Source: Bacteroidota bacterium
Lineage (GTDB): Bacteria; Bacteroidota; Bacteroidia; Chitinophagales; Chitinophagaceae
Direction of reading: 5' to 3'
Assembly: GCA_016868815.1 (NCBI GenBank)
Contig: VGFQ01000004.1
Location: forward strand, 124,001 to 188,000
DNA: 64,000 nt
The notes beneath the pieces are model-generated. The model searched no databases. It saw only the letters and a list, made by a program, of their open reading frames with translations, and was not told the DNA's origin. The translations under genes and the position numbers were made by a program. Shown in pieces: positions 18,034 through 26,188 of this stretch; the stretch's first letter is position 1; the number at the start of each line of letters is the position of its first letter.

Positions 18034-18783
18034 ATGTCAACAGCCTCAGTAGCACAGGTGGAAACCAAATGGTGGACCGGTGGGAAGAGCCCCTTCAACG
18101 TGGAATACGGCAAGCTCATGATGTGGTATTTCCTTATGAGCGACGCCTTCACCTTCGGTGCATTCCTGATCTCCTATGGCACGATACGGTTCAGCCAGAA
18201 CTACTGGCCAGACCCCAACGAGGTTTTCAACGCATTCCCTTTTGCCGGGCATGCCAACCTGCCGCTGGCCTTCGTGAGTCTCATGACCTTCATCCTGATT
18301 GTGAGCTCCGTGACCATGGTGCTGGCCGTACATGCCGGGCACCACAACGATCGTAAGGGAGTCATCAAATGGATGATCTGGACGATCGTTGGGGGTGCCG
18401 CCTTTCTCGGCTGCCAGGCCTGGGAGTGGACGCACCTCATTACAGGCGACCATGCCGTGCTGCTCAATGGCAAGCTCGAGCATATCGGCACTACCGTTTC
18501 GCGTAATCCTTGGGGGGCGGCCATGCCCGGCATGATGCACGACGGGCATCCGGTCTCCACGACGGGCCCCGTAGCCTTTGGTGGGTATTTCTTCGGCATC
18601 ACCGGCTTCCACGGCTTCCATGTCTTCTCAGGTGTCATCATCAACATCATCATGCTCATCATGACCATGAACGGCACCTTTGACCGTCGTGGTCACTACC
18701 TCATGATTGAGAAGGCTGGACTCTACTGGCATTTCGTAGATCTGGTCTGGGTCTTCGTATTTCTCTGCTTCTACCTCATCTGA
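18034..18783 (+). CDS. Cytochrome c oxidase subunit III, long form
   Basis: A 249-aa membrane protein with the seven-helix subunit III fold. It carries FGITGFHGFHVFSG and the C-terminal GLYWHFVDLVWVFVF motif typical of the family, and a loop insertion (ITGDHAVLLNGKLEHIG) between the helices. It differs clearly in sequence from the short form just upstream, so this is an old paralogue pair rather than a recent duplication. Lies 40 bp after the first subunit III gene. Confidence 0.92.
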   Translation: MSTASVAQVETKWWTGGKSPFNVEYGKLMMWYFLMSDAFTFGAFLISYGTIRFSQNYWPDPNEVFNAFPFAGHANLPLAFVSLMTFILIVSSVTMVLAVHAGHHNDRKGVIKWMIWTIVGGAAFLGCQAWEWTHLITGDHAVLLNGKLEHIGTTVSRNPWGAAMPGMMHDGHPVSTTGPVAFGGYFFGITGFHGFHVFSGVIINIIMLIMTMNGTFDRRGHYLMIEKAGLYWHFVDLVWVFVFLCFYLI

Positions 18784-18819
18784 CCACTCCAATTCTGAAA
18801 CAAAGTAATACCCTTCCCC

Positions 18820-19251
18820 ATGGAGCATCAAAATCCTTCAGAAGTCACCTTTCACCACGAGCCCGGCGGCAAAGAGGTGGTGCAGAAGATCATAAAGACG
18901 ACCGTCATCCTCTCCGTCATCACCCTCATAGAGCTGGCCCTTGGCTTCGGCATATATTTTCTCCATAAAACACCCGATCCCAGCGCAGCATTGATCTTGT
19001 TTATGAAAGGTGTGATCGTCATTCTCTCTCTGTTGAAAGCCTTTTATATCGTAGGGGTTTTCATGCACCTGGGCGATGAAATCCGCAACCTCATCATGAC
19101 CATTGTAGTGCCTTTGCTGTTGTTCATCTGGTTTATCGCCGCCTTCCTCTGGGACGGCGACTCCTGGAAGATGCTGCGCAATACAGAAGGTCTTTCCAAG
19201 CCAGCTACTGAACAGTCCAAGCCACACCTCCCCGCCACCCAAGGCCATTGA
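18820..19251 (+). CDS. Cytochrome c oxidase subunit IV-like protein
   Basis: A 143-aa protein with three helices (about 28-48, 62-82 and 88-110), matching the prokaryotic cytochrome c oxidase subunit IV / CyoD-like layout: SLLKAFYIVGVFMHLGDE is the family-like core. Its N- and C-termini are soluble and variable. It is the last gene before a strong terminator, closing the act-cox operon. Confidence 0.85.
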   Translation: MEHQNPSEVTFHHEPGGKEVVQKIIKTTVILSVITLIELALGFGIYFLHKTPDPSAALILFMKGVIVILSLLKAFYIVGVFMHLGDEIRNLIMTIVVPLLLFIWFIAAFLWDGDSWKMLRNTEGLSKPATEQSKPHLPATQGH

Positions 19252-19270
19252 GTGGACATATGATGTACGG

Positions 19271-19308
19271 AATGCACCATCGCAATGAACCGCGGTGGTG
19301 CATTTTTG
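19271..19308 (+). terminator. Factor-independent terminator closing the act-cox operon
   Basis: AATGCACCATCGC (19271-19283) pairs with GCGGTGGTGCATT (19292-19304): 13 bp with one T-G pair and an 8-nt loop, followed by a run of T. It lies 20 bp after the subunit IV stop and just before the SCO gene, so the SCO/DUF420 pair may be expressed at a lower level by read-through or from its own promoter. Confidence 0.8.
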
Positions 19309-19324
19309 TTTCTATCCTCAGCAG

Positions 19325-20023
19325 ATGTCGTTACGCAAAGTCATAGCCATAGGCGTTGTGCTGGTCCTCCCGGTCACCAGCTATTGGATCGTAAACAGCC
19401 TCAGTAAGGGTGCTGTGCGGATGCCTCGCCGGTATTTCTATGACAGTGTCATGATGGCCACAACCGATGGCAAGACCCGGCCGGATACTCTATGGCATAC
19501 AGTACGCCCTTTCCGGCTTACCAATCAGTTCGGCCGCGAGGTGTCGTTAGACGAATGGAAGGGAAGGATCATCATCGCTGATTTCATCTTCACCTCCTGC
19601 CCCACCGTCTGCCCCACCCTCACCCGCAACATGAAGCGGCTGCAGGATGCGTTCAAGAAGACGGACTCGCTGGTCCGATTCATCTCTTTCACGGTAGACC
19701 CGCTGCGTGACTCCTCACCCCGTATGAAAGCCTATGGCGACCGGTTTCGCGTCGACCACGACACCTGGTGGATGTTGACTGGTGAAAAGTCAGAGATCTA
19801 CGACCTTGCACTCCATGAGTTCAAAGCCAATATAGCCCAGGTAGAAGGCGTTGACACCAATTTTATCCATACCGACAAGTTCTTCCTGCTGGATCGTGAC
19901 CGCGTCGTGAGGGGTTGGTATAACGGTCTCGACAGTGTCCGGCTCGATGAGGTCATCCGCGACGTCGTGCTGCTGAATATGGAGCGGGACAAGAAAAAGA
20001 AACGGAATCTTTTCAGAAAATAG
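19325..20023 (+). CDS. SCO family copper chaperone
   Basis: A 232-aa membrane-anchored protein with a thioredoxin-like fold that delivers copper to the CuA site of subunit II. An N-terminal helix (residues 5-25) is followed by the CxxxC motif in SCPTVCP and the conserved downstream His in NFIHTDKFFLLD. The start at 19325 (ATG) is preferred; the frame extends up to a GTG at 19295 that lies inside the terminator hairpin. The basic C-terminal tail (RDKKKKRNLFRK) is unusual but not informative. Confidence 0.9.
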   Translation: MSLRKVIAIGVVLVLPVTSYWIVNSLSKGAVRMPRRYFYDSVMMATTDGKTRPDTLWHTVRPFRLTNQFGREVSLDEWKGRIIIADFIFTSCPTVCPTLTRNMKRLQDAFKKTDSLVRFISFTVDPLRDSSPRMKAYGDRFRVDHDTWWMLTGEKSEIYDLALHEFKANIAQVEGVDTNFIHTDKFFLLDRDRVVRGWYNGLDSVRLDEVIRDVVLLNMERDKKKKRNLFRK

Positions 20024-20046
20024 GCACTCACCCGAAATCTCGAAAC

Positions 20047-20589
20047 ATGCTCCCTCCCTCCATCCAGAAAAATGACCGGCTCGCACGTGCTGCCATCATA
20101 GCGGTCTCTGCCATCGTATTCATCGCTGTCGTATTATTGAAACAGGTGCAGGTGCCCGTAGACCCCTCTTTTGATGTGCACTTGTTTGCCCGCATCAATG
20201 CAGGAATCAACAGTCTAGTGTCGTTATTGCTGGTAGCCGGGCTGGTAGCTGTGAAGAGCGGCCGTTACCAGTTGCATAAGCGGCTGATGATCAGTGCTAT
20301 TTTCTTGTCCGTACTCTTCCTGCTCTCTTATATCGCTCATCACCTCCTGGCAGGGGATACCCGCTATGGCGGGGAAGGAATGATTCGCTATCTCTATTTC
20401 TTCATCCTCGTCAGCCATATTTTTCTCGCGGCTGTCATCCTTCCCTTCATCCTATTTACCTCCTATAGGGCTCTGGTGGCAGAATGGCCTGCCCACCGCA
20501 AGATGGCGAAGGTCACCTGGCCAGTCTGGTTCTATGTGTCTGTGACGGGTGTACTGGTGTATTGGATGATCCGCCCTTACTATGCATAG
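20047..20589 (+). CDS. DUF420 membrane protein
   Basis: A 180-aa protein with five helices, matching DUF420. A His-containing helix pattern (YQLHKRLM, YIAHHLL, VSHIFLA) is characteristic. In Bacillus and Staphylococcus a DUF420 relative (CtaM/YozB) is needed for heme-copper oxidase maturation, so its place next to the SCO gene fits an assembly role here. That role is inference. It starts 23 bp after the SCO stop. Confidence 0.88.
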   Translation: MLPPSIQKNDRLARAAIIAVSAIVFIAVVLLKQVQVPVDPSFDVHLFARINAGINSLVSLLLVAGLVAVKSGRYQLHKRLMISAIFLSVLFLLSYIAHHLLAGDTRYGGEGMIRYLYFFILVSHIFLAAVILPFILFTSYRALVAEWPAHRKMAKVTWPVWFYVSVTGVLVYWMIRPYYA

Positions 20590-20594
20590 GCCAC

Positions 20595-20993
20595 TCAGAG
20601 CCCAAGCGCGATGGTTGGGTCCCAGAAATGCCGGGCAAAGTCAACCACCTGGTCTTCCCTGACTTCCACTCCTTCTGCCCGCAGCTGGACTTCCATGGGC
20701 TTGTCGGACGGGAAATGATGTTTGCCGCTGAGTAAACCCTGTCGGTTCACGACGCGCTGCGCAGGTACAGCAGGAAAGGCGTGGTGGCTGGCGTTCATGG
20801 CCCAGCCGACCATGCGGGCCGAGCGTCTGCTGCCAAGGTAAGCAGCGATGGCCCCGTAGGTAGTGACCCGACCGGCAGGCACTTGCCGGACGACATCGAA
20901 GACATCCTCGAAAAAGTCGGACGGTGCAGCATTGGCCAATGGCATCACCTGATTACCCTTCCCTTCGCTAGTTGTTTTTTTCTTGCGTGGCAT
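20595..20993 (-). CDS. Alkyltransferase-like protein (MGMT fold without the acceptor Cys)
   Basis: A 132-aa protein with the DNA-binding half of O6-alkylguanine-DNA alkyltransferase: VPAGRVTTYGAIAAYLG is the helix-turn-helix, followed by RMVGWAMNAS with the arginine finger. The active-site motif PCHRV reads PAQRV, so the alkyl-acceptor Cys is replaced by Ala and the next His by Gln. That makes it an ATL protein, which binds alkylated guanines and hands the site to nucleotide excision repair rather than repairing it directly. The start overlaps the upstream DUF5522 gene by 26 bp. A later Met at residue 17 would remove the overlap. Confidence 0.85.
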   Translation of the reverse strand: MPRKKKTTSEGKGNQVMPLANAAPSDFFEDVFDVVRQVPAGRVTTYGAIAAYLGSRRSARMVGWAMNASHHAFPAVPAQRVVNRQGLLSGKHHFPSDKPMEVQLRAEGVEVREDQVVDFARHFWDPTIALGL

Positions 20994-21189
20994 TCTTTTT
21001 TTGACTTGCCTGGACGGCGGCCCGGACTTCCGCCAGTCGTGCTACCGGAACGTTGACATGGTCGTAGGGGCAGTTGAGGCATCCATTGCCACAGCATACT
21101 CCGTTTTCCAGGTGGTATTGGGCGGTGAGTACCATATATCCCATTTCATTGTAATAGAAATGCGTCCCTTCAATCAGTTTCCTCTTCAT
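20968..21189 (-). CDS. DUF5522-like small Cys-rich protein
   Basis: A 73-aa protein with the motif NGVCCGNGCLNCPYDH, a four-to-five Cys cluster that could bind zinc or an iron-sulfur centre, preceded by EGTHFYYNEMGYMVLT. This is the small DUF5522 family, widespread in Bacteroidota with no assigned function. The C-terminal end is Lys/Asn-rich and overlaps the start of the ATL gene. It lies 7 bp after trmB, so the three genes probably form one transcript. Confidence 0.82.
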   Translation of the reverse strand: MKRKLIEGTHFYYNEMGYMVLTAQYHLENGVCCGNGCLNCPYDHVNVPVARLAEVRAAVQASQKKNATQEKNN

Positions 21190-21196
21190 GGGAAGG

Positions 21197-21955
21197 TTAT
21201 GATTTAGGTTTTTCAGGATGAACGGCTTGTCTGTGTCGCGGAGTGGTCTGGGCTTTGATGGGTTCAGCGAGCACCCATTCGTGCAGGTCGTCGTCCAGGG
21301 ATGTCGGCAGGGCTCCCTGAAGTCGGAAACAGAGATAGTGGATGCGGTTACTACCGGAGATGTTGAGGCCCTCGTAATGGGTTCGGATCAGCAGTTCTTG
21401 CGAGGGTGCTGGCTCCGCGGCTAGGTCTGGGATGTCTATGAGGGTCTCGAGGCCATAGAGCCAGATGACGGTGCGGGTGAAGTCGTAGAGGTCGGGAGAG
21501 TCAGTCTTCACATGGATGAGGCCTGCGGAACGTAAGCACTGGGCATAGCGCCTCAGGAATGCCGGATGGGTGAGGCGTTTCCGATCGCGCGAGGCCCTAA
21601 GCTGTGGATCGGGGAAGGTGATCCATATCTCTGAGATTTCTCCCGGGGAGAAGTACGAATGTATCTGGTCGATCTGTGTCCGCAGGAAGGCCACATTGGG
21701 GAGACTTTCTTTCAGTGCCTGTCTGGCACCCACCCAGATGCGGTTTCCTTTGACGTCTGCTCCGATGAAGTTCCGCTCCGGGTACATCCTGGCCATCCCG
21801 ACGGTGTACTCGCCTTTTCCGCAGGCCAGCTCGAGTGTGATGGGGTGGTTATGGCTGAAATGTCGGGCCCATTGCCCGGCCATGTCAGGCGGGTATTGAA
21901 GCACGTTGGGGAACGTGGCGACTTCAGCGAAGCGGACGAGTTTTTTTTGTCCCAT
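21197..21955 (-). CDS. trmB: tRNA (guanine-N7-)-methyltransferase
   Basis: A 252-aa SAM-dependent enzyme that methylates G46 of tRNA. The SAM loop is LELACGKGEYT, the next acidic residue is in FIGADVKGNRIW, and the catalytic segment is ITFPDPQLRASRDRKRL, with the conserved Asp and Arg residues and H-K-R cluster of TrmB (the usual Pro-Trp-x-K-x-R-H is altered). It has a C-terminal extension with basic residues. ATG at 21955 is chosen over 21973 since MGQKKLVRFAEV is the usual family start. Confidence 0.9.
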   Translation of the reverse strand: MGQKKLVRFAEVATFPNVLQYPPDMAGQWARHFSHNHPITLELACGKGEYTVGMARMYPERNFIGADVKGNRIWVGARQALKESLPNVAFLRTQIDQIHSYFSPGEISEIWITFPDPQLRASRDRKRLTHPAFLRRYAQCLRSAGLIHVKTDSPDLYDFTRTVIWLYGLETLIDIPDLAAEPAPSQELLIRTHYEGLNISGSNRIHYLCFRLQGALPTSLDDDLHEWVLAEPIKAQTTPRHRQAVHPEKPKS

Positions 21956-22338
21956 GCGGGCAGCCTGTCTCACAGGCTAACATACAATAACAACATTAGG
22001 CGGTAGATGTTTCGTCCATTCGAAGAATGAGGCTTTGGCCTCTAATTGCCGATACTGCTTCAACAATCCTTTACAGCAATCGGCATTTCATCGGCCGCAT
22101 TTCGTCTGGCAAGGGTCCTGACCCTCTATTCGGGATTTACAAGCCAGGCCTTTGAGTCATCGGCCCATGCGGTGGATTCCCACTGGTTCAAAGGTTCATT
22201 TTCCCTTACACAACCGTTGTCTCCACTTTATGCCGGCCTCAGCTGGCGTATACATTTGACGGGTAAGCGCCTGTAAGTGCTTACAGGGGGTGACACCCGT
22301 AGTCAACTTGTATTTATTAACCTTTTCAAACATTGCGT
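21956..22338. other. Intergenic region with two tandem hairpins, no convincing gene
   Basis: A 383-bp gap between divergent trmB and the small secreted protein gene. An open frame at 22046-22276 starts only with TTG and shows no domain or signal, so it is not called. Near the right end are two adjacent perfect hairpins: CCTGTAAG/CTTACAGG (22270-22277 with 22280-22287) and GGGT/ACCC (22288-22291 with 22295-22298). They lie 40-70 bp before the downstream start and could be a terminator for a lost gene or a leader structure. Confidence 0.45.
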
Positions 22339-22650
22339 ATGAGGACAGTGATCATGATGGCGGCATGGATGGCGATGGGATTCGTTGTCAACGCCGAAGA
22401 GCGGCAATCTCCCAATGAGAGGACTGCCTCCGTGGAGATGGTACGTGGGATTGAGCTTGAGGGGCCCTTGGAGGGTCGGGATGGGCAGGGCCACTGCTCC
22501 TTCACGGCCAGGGGTTCGGTGTCTGCGCCCGGCATCAACCTTGACTTTGCCTGTACGGCAACGGAAGAGACATGCAAGGAGGCTATTCAGAAGGCGATGG
22601 AATGTGCAAAGCTGACCGTGAGTATGATGAAGAGCCAATTTCGACATTAA
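22339..22650 (+). CDS. Small secreted protein of unknown function
   Basis: A 103-aa protein. The first 20 residues (MRTVIMMAAWMAMGFVVNAE) form a signal peptide. The mature part is acidic, with three Cys (in HCSF, DFACTA, ETCKE and a fourth in AMECAK) and no recognised domain. ATG at 22339 is used; the frame opens upstream with TTG at 22333. Its distance to the GLPGLI gene is 45-57 bp on the same strand, so it may belong to that unit. It could be a small periplasmic partner, but nothing in the sequence proves that. Confidence 0.55.
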   Translation: MRTVIMMAAWMAMGFVVNAEERQSPNERTASVEMVRGIELEGPLEGRDGQGHCSFTARGSVSAPGINLDFACTATEETCKEAIQKAMECAKLTVSMMKSQFRH

Positions 22651-22694
22651 CAGCAACGGGCCATTGTCACCCCCCCTTTTCCTTCAACTTCTAA

Positions 22695-23474
22695 ATGCTG
22701 CCCGAGATGTTCAAATGGTGGATCTTGGTCTTGGCTCCTGTCTGTCTCATTGGACAGGGAAAAGCCTCTCTACGATGGGAGGAAAGCCTGCAGGTGAGAT
22801 ATGAAACACGATACAATGCGTGGTTTGGTCGGGGGCGACATGACAGGGCTTATCAAGGACTGCTTTCCATTGCGGGATCTTGTTCTTATTTCTGTCTTGT
22901 GCCGATGCCGGATACTGCGCGCGAGGGAGCTTATGGCGAGCACGACGTCTTTATCGGAGCGGATACAGTCTGGCAGGTGTGGAAGAATCTGCAGACGGAC
23001 AGCCTGGTGTTTGTTGACCTTTCCTTGTCCGGGGCGCCGACATCCTATGCGGACAGTGTACATCCGATGACCTGGAGGCTGTTGCCCGCACGAAAATGGC
23101 TCGAAGGGATGGAATGTTATCAGGCGGAGACATTTTTCCGGGGGCGCCACTATGTTGCGTGGTATGTCCCTGCGATTCCCTTGCCACAGGGGCCTTGGAA
23201 GCTCGGAGGGCTTCCTGGGTTGATTGTAGAAGCCTATGATGTCGAGCGAAACCTCGTCTTTCAACTCTTGTCGATACAAGGTGGGCTTTCGAATCCTCGC
23301 CATTGTGTGGGTGCTGGCCAGGGCATAGGCAGCTATGTCGACTATCAGCGGTATTGGCAGAATATGATCCGCCGGCTGAGGCGCTCGATGGCGGCACAGT
23401 CGGAAGCCGGATGCCTGAGTTGCCGGACAACATCAACGATGAAAGTCCACACCTGGGAAAGCATACCGGAATGA
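22695..23474 (+). CDS. GLPGLI family secreted protein
   Basis: A 259-aa protein of the Bacteroidota GLPGLI family, with the name-giving motif at KLGGLPGLIVEA (about residues 175-186) and a signal peptide in the first 20 residues. A later Met (22707) gives a tidier signal. Upstream of the motif is the typical WYVPAIPLPQGPWKL. The family is of unknown function and is usually found next to a TonB-receptor-like barrel, as here. The C-terminus is shorter and more Cys-containing (CLSCRT) than usual. The stop overlaps the next start by four bases. Confidence 0.88.
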   Translation: MLPEMFKWWILVLAPVCLIGQGKASLRWEESLQVRYETRYNAWFGRGRHDRAYQGLLSIAGSCSYFCLVPMPDTAREGAYGEHDVFIGADTVWQVWKNLQTDSLVFVDLSLSGAPTSYADSVHPMTWRLLPARKWLEGMECYQAETFFRGRHYVAWYVPAIPLPQGPWKLGGLPGLIVEAYDVERNLVFQLLSIQGGLSNPRHCVGAGQGIGSYVDYQRYWQNMIRRLRRSMAAQSEAGCLSCRTTSTMKVHTWESIPE

Positions 23475-26179
23475 GGCATGGCCGCGTTCAAATGCGGTCT
23501 TGGCCTTCCTGCCTGATATGCCTGTTTTTGGGTCTAAGGTTTGGCCTGGCACAAGGAGCCGGAGGCGCCATATTGCACGGCTTCGTGCAGGACAGTACCG
23601 GCCGGCCAGTGGCTTTTGCCTCAGCCACCCTTTGGGACTGTGTCGGCGGCAAGGCGCTTGCCTTTTCACTCACAGGTCCCGATGGGCGATTTCAGATCCG
23701 TGGGATGGATACGATGCCCAGCGTCTTTCGGATGGTGCTCGAGCACCTGCAGATGCAGCGAGTCGACAGCCTCTGTCTTTGGCAGGGGAAAGAAAATCCA
23801 CATACGGTTTTCATCTTCCGGATGCAGTATGCCCCGCGCATGCTGGAAGAGATTATCGTTCGTGCGAGGCCCCCTGCCATGATACAACATGGTGATACGT
23901 TGGTCTACGATGCAGCGCGCTTTGCTGACGGGCATAGTCGTAAGGTGGAGGACCTGCTGCGGCGCCTGCCGGGCTTTCAGGTGTCTTCGGATGGACGCAT
24001 CCATGTCAACGGCAGGGAGGTAGATCGGATCCTGATTGATGGTGACGACCTGACGGAACGAAACTATCGGCTGCTCTCGCAACATCTGCAGGCAGCCATG
24101 GTGGACAAAGTAGAGGTCATCTCCGCTTATCAGCCGGACAGGCTGCTGGCACAGGTGGAGCGCTCCGACAACGTTGGCATCAACTTGCGCACCGACCATC
24201 GTGGAAGGGATCGTCTCACGCTGGACCTCTCCTCTTCGCTTGGCACATCGGGGCGGCATCGCTACGAAGCCCAGTCTGCCTGGTTGTCGGCAAAGGTGAA
24301 GTGGCTGAGCAGCTGGCAGGCTAATAATATCTCCAGCCAGTCAGGCATCCTGCCTACGGCAACGCTCAAAGCCACATCCGACGACATAGAAGAGGCTACC
24401 TCCTTTTCCTTCCCGCTGCAGACAGGCCGCATAGTCCTACCCTCGCTTGAGCGTGCCTATGTCCGAGACAGCCGGGATGCCTCTATGTTACAGGTGCTGT
24501 CGACCCGGGTGGGGAGATATGCCCGCCTTAGAGGGATGACTGCCCTTGGAGGCAGTAGCTGGCAAGCATTGTCTGTGGAGAGGGGTGAGTACAAGACGCC
24601 GGATGCGGGGGCATGGATGTTGCAGGCTGACCGGTCATTCCAAGAATCTCTCGCCAGGCAATCTGCGACCCTGGTATGGATACAGGACAGGGGAGCTAAG
24701 CACATCGGCTATTGGGCTTTGCAGGCAGGTAAGAACCAGGGTCAGGCCTCTATGTTCAACCGGCTGTCGGGTGCGGTGCATGACAGCGCCTTGGAGCGGA
24801 TAGACAACCACGCCACCACTGTCCAATGGAAGACAGCACACACCTTCTCGTGGCGTAAAAACCAAGTCGCAAAGCTGCAGTATGTCTTCACGCAGCAACA
24901 GTCCTCACAAGCTTTTGCCGTGCTGACAGGCCGCTGGGGCCAAGCTTTCACCGGCAGCCCGCTGGGGTCCTTTTTTCAGCAGGGACTTGCCGGAGTCTTG
25001 CGCAGCCAAGAGGCAGACATCACGATTCATCGACGGGGCAGGAGGATGGATGGGAAATTGCGCTGGGATCTGCAGGCATTGACACATCGCTATACGGATC
25101 GGTTAGAGGGCGGCCTGCCGGTGCCGATGATGGCCCCTTTTATCCGAGCGGGGTCTACCCTGATTCGGCAGCAGCAGGCAGGCGTTTCGTATTGTTTTGA
25201 GGGGCCTCTCCGCCCCGGATGGGCGTTGGAGGGGGCTCTGGGCCTCGGCCCGGGGTTGATGATGATACAGCGGGCTGGCGATGAACTGCATGCAGCAGGC
25301 AGTCTATACCGCGCGCAATGCACAGTGCGTAAGGGATCGGCAGGAGGCCCTCAGCTATCGCTGCGGCTCGGCAGTTGGAAGGAGCTGCCGGCGCCGGAGC
25401 TTTTTCTGCCAGCATACCTCGACGGAGATGCTACGCTGCGGTCGCCGGCAGCAGCCATCGCCTTGGCAAACAGAAACAAGCTGGAGTTCGCATGTGCCCA
25501 TCATGATTTGCCACGGGTAAGGTCGCTGGTTGGAACGATGACGGCAGGCTATGACCGGGGACTTTATGTGCCCTATGTCGAACGAAGGAAAGAGTATCTG
25601 CGTGTGACGCGGGTGCCAGCAGCACGGCAGTATGCTGCCCGCTTCCACCTGCATGCAGAGCGGTATGTGGATGCCATACGGATCAAATGGGTCAGCGACT
25701 GGTCTTGGATGGGCAGCCAAGCCGACGGGTGGCTCAATGGCATTGCTACGCGCCTGCGTTCCGCTCAGACTGCAGTGGACCAGAAGGCAGTGACAGCCTT
25801 AGAGGGATGGTTCCAGGTCGAAGGCGGCGGGAGGACTGCCAGGATGTGGAATGAGAGCCTCCCTGTCCGGGGCCAAGCAGTGCGCTACCAGCTATGGCAG
25901 CATCATGCGTATCTGAGGGTAAAAGCGGATTGGAAGGAGAAGGCCTTCCTTGCGGTTCGGTATGCCCGATGGCACTTGGCGCAAGGGGCATCTGTCGGGA
26001 CGCTGGATCTTTTCGGGAGTGTAGTCTTTGGCAAGTCGTTGCGGTTAAGCCTTACCGGCCACAACCTGACGAACGTTTCCAAGATCTCGTTGCGGTCGAT
26101 CGCCACCAATGAACAACAGGAAGTACAAAACAGCCTGGTCGGCAGATATCTTCTGCTCGGGGTTGTCTGGAGCCTCTAG
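23471..26179 (+). CDS. Outer-membrane beta-barrel protein, TonB-receptor-like, GLPGLI partner
   Basis: About 902 aa. After a signal peptide (SCLICLFLGLRFGLAQG) comes a carboxypeptidase-regulatory-like domain (GFVQDSTGRPVAFASATLWD), then a plug-like domain (VEDLLRRLPGFQVSSDGRIHV... with VNGREVDRILIDGDD and VEVISAY), then a long barrel. The final residues are GVVWSL rather than a terminal aromatic. This is the OMP_b-brl_3 type that accompanies GLPGLI proteins. The start ATG at 23471 overlaps the GLPGLI stop (ATGA); the frame itself is open further upstream but without signal character. Substrate unknown. Confidence 0.85.
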   Translation: MRHGRVQMRSWPSCLICLFLGLRFGLAQGAGGAILHGFVQDSTGRPVAFASATLWDCVGGKALAFSLTGPDGRFQIRGMDTMPSVFRMVLEHLQMQRVDSLCLWQGKENPHTVFIFRMQYAPRMLEEIIVRARPPAMIQHGDTLVYDAARFADGHSRKVEDLLRRLPGFQVSSDGRIHVNGREVDRILIDGDDLTERNYRLLSQHLQAAMVDKVEVISAYQPDRLLAQVERSDNVGINLRTDHRGRDRLTLDLSSSLGTSGRHRYEAQSAWLSAKVKWLSSWQANNISSQSGILPTATLKATSDDIEEATSFSFPLQTGRIVLPSLERAYVRDSRDASMLQVLSTRVGRYARLRGMTALGGSSWQALSVERGEYKTPDAGAWMLQADRSFQESLARQSATLVWIQDRGAKHIGYWALQAGKNQGQASMFNRLSGAVHDSALERIDNHATTVQWKTAHTFSWRKNQVAKLQYVFTQQQSSQAFAVLTGRWGQAFTGSPLGSFFQQGLAGVLRSQEADITIHRRGRRMDGKLRWDLQALTHRYTDRLEGGLPVPMMAPFIRAGSTLIRQQQAGVSYCFEGPLRPGWALEGALGLGPGLMMIQRAGDELHAAGSLYRAQCTVRKGSAGGPQLSLRLGSWKELPAPELFLPAYLDGDATLRSPAAAIALANRNKLEFACAHHDLPRVRSLVGTMTAGYDRGLYVPYVERRKEYLRVTRVPAARQYAARFHLHAERYVDAIRIKWVSDWSWMGSQADGWLNGIATRLRSAQTAVDQKAVTALEGWFQVEGGGRTARMWNESLPVRGQAVRYQLWQHHAYLRVKADWKEKAFLAVRYARWHLAQGASVGTLDLFGSVVFGKSLRLSLTGHNLTNVSKISLRSIATNEQQEVQNSLVGRYLLLGVVWSL

Positions 26180-26188
26180 TCCGCTATA

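Noticed and set aside
22046-22276. 76-codon frame in the gap after trmB
   Set aside because: TTG start, no signal peptide, helix or family pattern, and its end runs into the hairpins.
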